Below are positions 55,720-64,000 of a stretch of 64,000 nt of DNA, piece by piece. Position 1 is the stretch's first letter. Each line of letters starts with the position of its first letter. Both the position numbers and the translations under genes were made by a program. The DNA is from Datisca glomerata (taxonomy: Eukaryota > Streptophyta > Magnoliopsida > Cucurbitales > Datiscaceae), in assembly GCA_003255025.1 (NCBI GenBank), contig QANY01002235.1:650260-714259 (forward strand), read 5' to 3'. The notes beneath the pieces are model-generated. The model did no database searches. It was not told where the DNA came from and saw only the letters and a list, made by a program, of their open reading frames with translations.

Positions 55720-56660
55720 CCTTCTGTGATTGCTATTTCTCATCCCCTTCCATCAGCTTCTCTTCCGCTCTTCCCATCTTCTGTTTCCTCGCTAATTCCA
55801 ATGCGGTCACCGTGTAGATTCTGGCGGCAGCTGGGTATCCCTTTATAGTTTTAATTCCTTTAGGCGATGGATATTTCAGCACTTGGTAATAGGTGGATGG
55901 CACTGCCTTCATTTTATATAACCAGGTCCTCCTCAAAATAACGTTGTAAGGGGATGACGTTTTAAGCACCATGAATTCGGTGAGGTGATTGATTGGTTCT
56001 ACACTGACTGGTAGGTTGATCAATCATTCTGAGTAGCTCACGTCTCGTTGAAGCCCACTAGTGGTTGTGACATACCTTGTAGTTGTCGTTCTTCCAGAGA
56101 CATTTTTTAAGTGTTGATCGATGGAGAATGTTGACGGCACTGCCGTTGTCAATCAACACTCTTCTCAACAGACATTTTTTGACTTGTATTGAGATGACAT
56201 AGGTGTCATTATGATGCCCGTCATGCTCCAAGTCCGTGTCGCCAAAAATGAGTGATGGGTTCCTGCTTTCATCGGCGGCGCCTTTCTGCTTATGGCTTCC
56301 TTCCAATAGTGGGTTTTTGTTGTACATTTTCCTTTCCTTTCTCGTAGCCCCTTCCAGTTTAGTTAAAATGATGATGGTGTCGACTATTTGGAGTGGCTGC
56401 TTCACGTTATCCCTTTTTCCCTCGTCATGGGTCCCTCTTTCAACTTCCCGTTGTGGTTCCTCCCTCTTCACAAATTGATTAAGGTAGTATTCTTTCACTA
56501 GTTTCTCCACATAGTCCTTCAGCTGGAAGAAGTCTTTTGTAAAATGTCCATTGCTCTTGTGGAATGAGCAATATTTATCCTTGTAGGTGTGGTCTAGTTC
56601 CCTTGTAAGTGGGGCTGGTCTTTTCAGCCAAAGTTTTTCCTTTATCATCTCCACGACTTG
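55720..56660 (-). pseudogene. Gypsy protease region (Tat-type element)
   Basis: The minus-strand frame 56654-56058 contains YCSFHKSNGHFTKDFFQLKD (Cys/His gag end), PLQIVDTIII, then DTYVISIQVKKCLLRRVLID and NGSAVNILHRSTL. The DNG active site is intact (Asp codon at 56148-56150). Frame 56023-55733 continues with VLKTSSPYNVILRRTWLYKM, the second half of the protease. Confidence 0.88.
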
Positions 56661-57849
56661 GTTTACTAAGACAGTCAGCGGGGTGTAGACCTTGTCTCTA
56701 GGATGGATGTCATCCGCGGGTCTCCTTCGAGCAATGGTTCTATTCCGCTTGTTGTTTCCCCGCTCATCTTCTTTTTCCGTTGTCTGATTCTCCTTTGAGC
56801 TCCATTCTTCCTTCTTTGTCTCATTAATCTGTCATCCCGCTTGTTTTAATAAACTTCTTTTTTCTTCCTCCAACGTGACATATACTTATGTCCTTTGGAA
56901 AGTCTCCTCTATGGTCAGGGGTTTTATCTTTGACAAATCTTCATAAAAGGTTGATTCTGGATCCAGCCCTCATCTAAAGCCAGTCTCGCCACTTTGTCCT
57001 CACAACTTTCCACCTTGGTCATTTCTTCCTTGAATCTGCGAGTGTATTCCCGAAGCATTTCTTTTTCCTTCTAGGCGGATATCGTTAGAAGGTAGTCTTA
57101 GTCCTCCATTACTGCTCGGTAAGTAGAGTGTTGTACCTAGAAGCAGTGGACATGTCAGTAAAGTTAGTAATGGATTGATACCATTAGAATGCAGTCCCGT
57201 CTAGACTTGTGGGGAATATCCTGCACATAAAAGTGTATTCATGTTGGTATAACGCCATGACTTGCTCGAACCATATGAGATGATCTACATGGTTTGACTT
57301 CTCTTCATAACATTTGAATTTACGTGCCGCGAACTTCCTCAGAATCGGGGCGGCTAGGATTTCTGGACATAGTGGAGTTCTGGTGAGTGATTCTAGGTCG
57401 GTATTTCTTGTGTTTCCTAGGTTCCTTAGTTCTATCATCCCTTTAGTGACAGCTTCCATCACGAATTTTGATGGGCGAATTTCTCCCACTTCCTCCTTTC
57501 CGTGTTCCTTGGACTGAACCTCGTCGTCTTCATTATGTACGTTCCTATTGTTTTCATTGTCGCCTTCCCATCCGGCTTTATTTCCTTCTCGGCAGTTGTC
57601 CCTTCCCTCACGGTTAGTGTACTAGCTGACTTCTGCCCACGTCTGTGTAAGGTCCTGTTGTAATGCAGCGATCTGCTCCTGCATCGTTTCCCATGCGTTG
57701 TGTACTGTTTCTGCATTTTGCTGTTCCATTTCTTGCATTCGGCCTAGGATGGTACGAAGTATCTCAGCTGGGGGCGCAGGGTGATTAGCTTGTTCATCCA
57801 TGTTCATGTTTGCTTCGTTGAGGGCGGTGTTCGACCTGGCTCGAGGCAT
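56660..57849 (-). pseudogene. Gypsy gag (Tat-type element)
   Basis: It starts with ATG at 57847-57849, about 60 bp from the LTR: MPRARSNTALNEANMNMDEQ, then a Gln/Glu-rich coiled-coil segment to 57622. Frame 57489-57184 reads RKFKCYEEKSNHVDHLIWFE and MCRIFPTSLDGTAF, the retrotransposon gag core. Two or three frameshifts and stops interrupt it up to 56660. Confidence 0.9.
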
Positions 57850-57911
57850 GGTTTGGTTTTCTGTAGGGTATCTTTGAGGTTATTTTTATTCTCTTAATGA
57901 AAGCACCAAAA

Positions 57912-58240
57912 TGTAAATGATTTTTTCTATTTAGCTAGGAGAATAATGATAATACCTGATTTTTTTATTAAGTGTTAATCAGAAAGAATGGGAGGAGAAT
58001 TTAAGAGTAAGATGAGCTTTTAGAGAATCTCATGTTTTCTTTCAGTTGTATTGAATATGTTCTTCCTCTAGTACATTTGGCATTTATATAGATTTTCTAA
58101 ATCCCGTGTGTAAATTAAAATAACACTATAAAAGGAAGCACTCATTATTTCCAGGGATCACACCTGTTTGTGGGATCATTCTGCTGGGTATGGTCTTATT
58201 TTTCTTTTCTGTCTCGTTTAGTCTTTAATCAATCAAAACA
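57912..58240 (-). mobile_element. 5' LTR of the Tat-type gypsy element, 329 bp
   Basis: Minus-strand start TGTTTTGATTGATTAAAGAC at 58240, end ...CATTTACA at 57912. TATA-like CTATATAAATG at 58081-58091 (minus). The PBS region TTTTGGTGCTTTCATTAAGA follows at 57892-57911. I could not find the matching 3' LTR on the left. Confidence 0.7.
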
Positions 58241-58930
58241 CTAACCATGATAAAAAATGATATTTTATCATGATAAAAAATTTGAAACTACCGCCTAAAA
58301 TTCAAAATTCGTATTTCAAAATACATGTTAAATCAAGATAAAAAATTTTGGTCAACCAATAAGATTAGTAGAAAAAAATAATATTTTATCTAAAATGGAA
58401 AGAAACTACCGCCTAAACTTCGAAACACTAACCACCCCTCTGGAACTTTAGCATCTCAATCACTGCCTAATGTACAGAAATCATATCCCCTTTTTTACCA
58501 AACTCACTAGTTAACCACCGAATTACTTCTCTACCAAAAATTGCCATATGAGTTTAAATTTTTAACCAGGAGGATTGTAAACCCATTGAAGAAGAAACCA
58601 TAAACTGTCTCTCCATTAACCAATGGTCAATCTTCTTCAAGAGTCCAATAAGGTGATTCATCTTTGACAAAGGAGGTCCATCAATGATGATCCATTTTCG
58701 ACGAAGGAGGTCGCTCATCTTTAAGCCTCAGACTCATTTCTTAGAAATTATAGATTTGAATCATATTTATAATTTCTTTTAAAATTTATAATATAATTTT
58801 CACGCAAATATATTTATTAACCAATAACTGCTGTGAGTGAAACTCTTGTCTTTGACAAATTTGGATTTCCCTATCTTTGATAGTGGATTGTATGTTTGCA
58901 TAGGAGTTTTGTTCCTCGATACGAGTGTTA
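58241..58930. other. Spacer and LINE 5' region
   Basis: 58241-58440 contains a duplicated word (AAACTACCGCCTAAA at about 58287 and 58407) and a small AT-rich hairpin near 58254-58280. The rest may be the 5' UTR of the LINE that follows. Confidence 0.45.
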
Positions 58931-60051
58931 ATGGAGTCTGTGGAGTTAGTAGAGAGATGGAAGAAATTTTTGTTGTTAGAGGAGGAAGGTGCTACTATTT
59001 CTCTGAACTGTAAAGATATGGAAATGAATCGAACAAAATGTAGGCAAGGTACTTCGTAATCGATTTCTCACTAAGGAGGCTATGGGATCCGTCGTTAACA
59101 GAATATCGAGTGTGGTTAAGGAAGTGGAGGCTGAGAAAATTGGACCTCAACACATGTTCTTGTACCAATTTCGGACTGAGAGGGATGAGATCAGAATTTT
59201 AGAAGCGGGACCATGGTTGTTCGATAAGTCAATTATTCTGCTGGAGAACCCAATTACTGATCGGTCCTTTATGGAATTACCATTTCAGAAAATAGATTTC
59301 TGGGTCCAATTCCACATTGTCCCTTTTTCCTGCATGAACACTTCAATTGGTAAGAAAATTGGTGAACGTGTGGGTAAAGTGAAGGATGTGGATGTTAACT
59401 GGAAGGGTGAATGCTGGGGCAATTTCATCAGAGTGCGTATTAAAATGGATATCGGGAAGCCATTATTGAGGGGAATTAAGAGACAGTCAGTGCAAAACAC
59501 GAGCCTCGATGGATTGAGTTCCGGTTTGAAAACTACCTGAATTCTGCTATAATTGTGGACGGATTGGTCATAATTTCAAGGATTGCAGCGTGAAACATGC
59601 AAAGGACTCGGATTTTGGGCAAACAAATTTTCAATACGTCCCGTGGCTTAGAGCTGCAAGTAATGAATTTCGTCAAAAGAGTCGTGGAGGAGATGCTGGA
59701 ATTCGTAGGGGTCGGGCTGGAAAATTTAACCGGAACTGGGCGGTTCCCTGGGTGGAGGAGGAAGACACTCCGATGGCTGGGTCCTCTGCATTGGCTTCCC
59801 CTGAGAGAGGAGTTGGGGACGATTACAGGAGAATGGCAGTTACAGAGGATGACGATCGTGACAATGAGAAGGATGGAGGAACGGCAGAATTGATATTGGG
59901 TTGTCCAACAAATGCATCTGCAGTGGCCCAAATGGATGGTACAGATTGTGAGGGGTTGATGAAGAAATTAGCAGGCCCAATCTTGGATAAAGGGAAGGGA
60001 AAATTAGGCAATTTGGTTGTTTTCGGTTATAATTTTGTGTTATGTCATTAA
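58931..60051 (+). pseudogene. LINE ORF1 (DUF4283 plus CCHC zinc knuckle)
   Basis: ATG at 58931 opens MESVELVERWKKFLLLEEEG. After a frameshift near 59040, the frame 59082-59540 gives the DUF4283 domain: FLYQFRTERDEIRILEAGPW, LPFQKIDFWVQFHIVPF and KGECWGNFIRVRIKMDI. A second shift near 59520-59540 leads to a perfect C-X2-C-X4-H-X4-C knuckle at 59545-59586 (CYNCGRIGHNFKDC). A Gly/Arg-rich and acidic tail follows, to a stop at 60051. This is ORF1 of a plant L1-type LINE, an RNA-binding protein. Only two frameshifts break it. ORF2 does not follow. Confidence 0.9.
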
Positions 60052-61084
60052 TTTATGGTTGTACAAATTCTCAATTTTTCTTTTTAGACGGTTAGTTAGT
60101 TATGATTTTAGGAGAGTTTTTATGTTTATGCCCTTTGTAAAACTAATTTTTTACTTTTTAAGTTTTAATATTTTTTTATTTCTTTTCTATAGAAAGTTGC
60201 CTCTCTCGCCGATGCATTTCTTTTTCCTTGTCTCTGGTGACTTTTTCATCAAAATTACAGGAAAGTTCCGACAAATTATTCTACGAATTCTTCATTCATT
60301 ATTCATTAATTCGATCTCCTATCAATACGTTGACATATTTCTAAGAAATAGGGTCTGTTTTTGTATTCTATTTCGTCTACTTTTTTATTTACTGCCATCG
60401 ACTCTGTAATCTTTATTTTTTTTAGAATTTTTATTAGTATATGGATTTGTTTACTTGAATCTTTATTAGAATTCTAAATTTGTTTGTTGGTATTTTCGAT
60501 TGTTTTCTGGAATCATTATTTACTAATTTTGAAACCTCAACATATGTTCTGGAATTGATAGTGATCATAGTATTCTAATAGATTTTATTATTAATACTCT
60601 TAATAATTAATATTCTAGTTTATTAAATATAATTGATCTTTGAATGTTAATCGTTTGTTTGATTACTTAATTTCAGTTTCTGCCATTGTATTTCTATTTT
60701 GGATAGCTGGAATCGCGTCTTCCTTTTTTGAATTGTTGTATCATGATTTTGTTTACCTCGTTTATGTATATTTTCGTACAATATATAACTATAAATTGTC
60801 TATTCATTTGTCTGGAATATTAGTAGTATATACTTATACTATTAGTATCTAATTTCACATTGTTTCTATAGTATGATATTATTTGTTATATATTGTATAT
60901 TATATATCATATACTATATATTTATATACTTATTTATGTAAATTTATACTGCATAGTCTTATATTGTATAGTCTAAATTTATATACTATATTTTGTATGT
61001 TACTTATTTGTTGTAATTCTATTTTTTTAAGTCGGATGGTGAATATTTCTATTGTTATTTTTATGATGATGTCGATCAGCATGC
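60052..61084. other. T-rich region without recognised gene
   Basis: Several hydrophobic plus-strand frames are due to T-richness. Near 60880-60920 there is a TATAT-rich stretch. No element end found. Confidence 0.5.
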
Positions 61085-61725
61085 CTACTACCATTTTTCC
61101 TCGAGGTCTTAAACCTGATGGTCCCACTATGACCAACAATCTTGCTTCGGAAGGAAGACTAGAGGTATCATCAGTGCTGGAGGTATCAGTTTCTGAAATT
61201 GAACTGGAGAGACTTTGTAACGCCTGGATTGTCGGAGTAGGATCCAGAGGAGCTTTTAATTTCTGAGATGGAGAAAGAGGCCGGACTGGTAGAGCAGAGG
61301 GTTTCATCGTATAGGAAGTTGAGGCCAGGGGAGTGGGATGGATCTGAACACCAGGAGGGATCAAAGAAAGTTGAGCATGCTGCAGTGGGGGAGCTGTGGT
61401 TGTCAACCTAGATTTTCTGAGTTGCCTTAAAATGGGGTAACAAATTTTGAACAGATTATTATAGTCGGATGTTTTTGGATAAGGCATGGGAGAGGAGAGA
61501 TACCTAGGAGTTTGACTGCTCATGGGATAGGAAGGATATGGATCATAAAGAGTTTGAGATTTCTCCTTAGCCATATCTGCCTCTATCTGGTAAATATCTT
61601 GTTGAATTTGGGAGAGTTCTTGCTCTTTTTTCTGAAATTCTGTGCCTATGTAACCTTTTTCGATCAAGTGTTTTAATTCTGTATCTAAGTGCAGAGCTCT
61701 GGATGCTAATACAATATCATAGTCT
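61085..61725 (-). CDS. Unrecognised protein fragment: coiled coil plus Pro/Ser-rich segment
   Basis: The minus strand is open from 61725 (SRALHLDTELKHLIEKGYIG) through a predicted coiled coil (QKKEQELSQIQQDIYQIEAD, about 61640-61570), a Tyr/Pro-rich segment (SYPMSSQTPRYLSSPMPYP) and a Pro/Ser/Thr-rich tail (SISETDTSSTDDTSSLPSEA) to about 61130. Beyond that it reads AT-rich noise to 60930. Preservation without stops is unusual here. It could be a piece of a pararetroviral or retrotransposon polyprotein (capsid-side linker), but I cannot name it. It abuts the LTR fragment at 61708. Confidence 0.5.
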
Positions 61726-61862
61726 CATTAAGGAATATGAAATTTTTCATATATTTATATAAATTATTCAACGATAATTTAAAAGAACAATTATAAAAAA
61801 ATGTAATTCTCATTAAATTTCATATCAAAATGTCAATATACATGTTTTGAGGGCATAACCCG
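61708..61862 (+). repeat. Truncated copy of the 3' end of the LTR at 5955-7135
   Basis: CTAATACAA.ATCATAGTCTCATTAA through GAGGGCATAACCC matches 6977-7128 with scattered differences. The last bases (CAACA) are absent. Confidence 0.85.
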
Positions 61863-62750
61863 ACGTAAGAAATTACATTGACTACAAGATTAAGCCATTG
61901 TTGGTGGGTAATGATCACCATACGAAATTTTACGTGGTTTAGTGTCACGTGCTTTAGGAGTAGTTACTAATGATATGAGTTTGTTGGTAAACATTGAATC
62001 TGGAGGATCTACGTCTAATTTTGTAGAGATAAATGTAGATTCTGGCGTTGTTTGGTATCTTACTTTATTGAATAATGAGAGAGGTAGAAATTATCCGTTA
62101 ATTGTTACATCACACAGTGGTTGTAGGACATCTGACGATATTATTAATAGTTGTATTTTTCATCATAAGAGGTCGGGTCCTCATCTCAAAGTTGTTGTTC
62201 ATGATAATCCATCTGAACCATTATTTGTGGATAACTTAGATGCAGATAAGTTACTTTGTGGATTTGATATACAAGAGAATTCATTTTTCAACTCAAAATA
62301 TGAGTTGAAAAAGGCTCTCTATTTGATAGCTATGAAGCATAATTTTCATTTTTTGACTAGCAAGTCTAATAGTGTGGAATGTCTGTTGTGTTGTCAAGAG
62401 TTGTCAGTGGTTTGTGCGTGTTTCACGTTATAGAGGTGGTGAAATTCGGTGCGTTAGAAAGTATGTAAAGGAGCACACTTGCTTGCTTGATATTGTTCAG
62501 AGTGATCACCGATAAATCATTTCAACAATTGTTAGTGAGTGTATAAATGATAAGTATATGTGTGGAGTTGGTGATCGCACACAACCTAAGGACATAATTC
62601 ATCTTATGCATGTGAAGCATGGCATTAATATCAGTTATTATAAAGCTTGGAGGGCAAAAAATGAAGCTCTTGATATGATTTGTGGTTCTTTGGAGGAGTC
62701 ATATGCCATACTACATTCCTATTGCTATTATTTGCAGAAGAATAATCCTA

Positions 62751-62857
62751 GTATAGTTACTAACTAATTACCATTTATATATAACTAATAACTATTATTA
62801 TTCATTTTATTATAACACATTCAGTATTGTTTTAATAAATACTTTTTCATGTTTTAG
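62751..62857 (+). other. Intron 1 of the MULE transposase
   Basis: GTATAG donor at 62751 and TTTTAG acceptor at 62856-62857. Removing the 107 bp joins NNPS to IVTHFHTDRDG in frame, the expected continuous sequence. Confidence 0.8.
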
Positions 62858-63625
62858 GTATTGTTACGCATTTCCATACTGATCGTGATGGGAGGCTAAA
62901 GTATTTTTTGTGGCGTTGAGACCTTTGTTAAGTGGTAGTTGTCATTATAGACCCGTGATAGGAGTTGATTGAACCATTCTGACGAATAAATACCATGGTA
63001 CATTTTTATTCCTTTAATGTTTGATGGTAATGACCAAATTTTTCCATTAGCATTTGCAATTATTGATTCGAAGAATGATTTGGCATGCGATTGGTTTATA
63101 GAGAAGTTGAGTTGTGCCATTGAATATCGTGAAGAGTTTATGATCATTTTCGATCATCATAATAGCATCCCAAAGTATTTTTCGGATGCTCACCATGGTT
63201 ATTACATGCAGCATTTGCTCAATAATGTGAAGACAACATATAAGAGGTTCAAACTTAATAGTTTATTTTATAAATGTGCGAAGGCATACAGGACTGTAGA
63301 TTTTGAGTTGCACATGCATTGTCTAGAGGCTATTGTTCCATCTATACGGTCTTACTTGAGTGGAGTTGGGTTTGAGAAATAGGCTCGTGCTTATTTTGTT
63401 AGACGTCACTATAATGTGATGACACCAAATTTAGCTGAGACGTTAAATTCTATTCTAAAGGATGCTCAATCATTGCCTGTTACTTGCCTTATAGAGTTTA
63501 TACAACAAAAATTACAGTTATGATTTTAGGATCAGAGGAATGCTGCTAATTGTATGCTTACATGTTTAACTAAGAAAGCGGAGAAGGATTTACGTGTTCA
63601 ATTTGAGCTGGCTCGTACCATGGAT

Positions 63626-63702
63626 GTGAGTTCTCTTATGTTTTTGTCTTAATGTTTAATTATTTCCATTCATTAGTTATTATTAATTGTTTATTTTTGT
63701 AG
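63626..63702 (+). other. Intron 2 of the MULE transposase
   Basis: GTGAGT donor at 63626 and TTTTTGTAG acceptor ending at 63702. Removing the 77 bp joins ELARTMD to VYNVDVN in frame. Confidence 0.8.
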
Positions 63703-64000
63703 GTATACAACGTTGATGTTAATACATCTCAAGTTCTTGATGGAGAAGTTGAAATATGTTGTAGATATTACAAATAGGTGTTGCACTTGTAATATGTGGA
63801 AACTAGATCTATTACCTTATTCTTGTGCGTGTGCTGCACTTACAAGGAGGAACCTTTCACCATATCCATACATGTTCGGGTATCATACAAATAGTGTGCT
63901 TGAAGTACGTATGCAACATCTGTGTATCCTATAGGTAATGAATTTGATTGGTTAGTCCCTGATGATATTAAAGATCAAAGGATATTACCTCCACGTTAGA

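Larger units (their letters stand above)
52238..58240 (-). mobile_element. Tat-type Ty3/gypsy retrotransposon, 3' LTR not found
   Basis: LTR, PBS region, gag, protease, RT, RNase H, integrase and 3' tandem repeats run leftward in the canonical order, with the extra RNase H before integrase that marks the Tat lineage. The 3' LTR is missing or too diverged to see. Coding decay is moderate. Confidence 0.88.
61942..63999 (+). pseudogene. MULE (MuDR-type) transposase pseudogene with two introns
   Basis: N-terminal MuDR region (FVEINVDSGVVWYL, 61942-62280), then a zinc/DNA-binding block (NSKYELKKALYLIAMKHNFH; RASRYRGGEIRCVRKYVKEH) and HGINISYYKAWRAKNEAL. The MULE transposase core (62860-63400) has GVD, FDGNDQIFPLAFAIIDSKND, FDHHNSIP and VDFELHMHCLEAI, so candidates for the D-D-E triad remain. 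A SWIM-like zinc finger (CCTCNMWKLDLLPYSCAC, from 63779) has its last His replaced by Cys. A stop at 63997-63999 may be the end. Frameshifts near 62400, 62900, 63005, 63760 and 63930, and several Trp-to-stop changes, kill it. Confidence 0.88.

Noticed and set aside
60017..60409. 130-codon plus-strand hydrophobic frame
   Set aside because: T-rich DNA; no conserved motif, and it overlaps the end of LINE ORF1.
1..64000. A new multi-gene system such as a gene cluster or defence locus
   Set aside because: Every coding stretch that I could identify belongs to a known transposon or pararetrovirus class; the few unrecognised frames are isolated.

Overview
This window is repeat-dominated DNA from the nuclear genome of a flowering plant, most likely a dicot. 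It is AT-rich and full of plant transposable elements: Ty1/copia, Ty3/gypsy of the Tat/Ogre type, plant L1-type LINEs, CACTA, Mutator-like elements and a MITE. It also carries pieces of an endogenous pararetrovirus (family Caulimoviridae, florendovirus/petuvirus-like). I found no convincing host gene, rRNA, tRNA or CRISPR array. The species cannot be named from the sequence. Four single-base 'n' placeholders, three of them in or beside AT-dinucleotide tracts, point to a draft assembly. Nearly every coding region is a broken relic read by joining short frames.

Layout. 1-4920: endogenous pararetrovirus, with the movement-protein start on the minus strand (1-430) head-to-head with capsid end, protease, reverse transcriptase, RNase H and a second-ORF-like region on the plus strand. 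5165-7135: degenerate tandem repeats, then a copia-type LTR. 7150-8390: LINE tail with a zf-RVT-like domain. 8390-14260: a copia element split by a second pararetroviral movement-protein fragment (11911-12845), a 399-bp MITE (12847-13245) and a TA tract. 14340-17960: coiled-coil transposon protein remnant (minus), a 218-bp direct repeat, a 36-bp minisatellite and an LTR-like promoter. 18000-21126: mostly unassigned AT-rich DNA with one possible Helitron start.

21127-36938: a CACTA element bounded by the 3-bp duplication TTC. Inside it sits a 14-kb Ogre/Tat retrotransposon (21696-35741, minus strand) with two 2.2-2.3 kb LTRs, a tRNA-Arg-type primer site, ORF1, gag, protease, RT and RNase H, but no integrase. 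37005-43081: a second LTR element (minus) whose interior is almost only tandem repeats, i.e. a non-autonomous LARD-type element. 43500-47080: copia remnant (minus) lacking gag. 47483-50371: a Mutator-like element with ~298-bp terminal inverted repeats and a perfect 9-bp target duplication, carrying the 3' half of a copia element. 52238-58240: a Tat-type gypsy element (minus) with gag, protease, RT, RNase H and integrase relics. 58931-60051: LINE ORF1. 61085-61720: an unrecognised minus-strand coiled-coil/Pro-Ser-rich frame. 61942-63999: a MULE transposase pseudogene with two recognisable introns.

The elements do not form a pathway; what links them is nesting order. Ogre is inside CACTA, copia is inside the MULE, and pararetroviral DNA is inside copia at a TA tract. 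The LARD-type element and the 52-58 kb gypsy share the same sequence next to the LTR (PBS region), which suggests the first could once have been mobilised by relatives of the second. I found no new defence, metabolic or regulatory system. The best leads are the inverted pararetroviral pair, the tandem-repeat-packed LTR element, the integrase-less Ogre element with intact ends, and the unassigned minus-strand protein near 61 kb.
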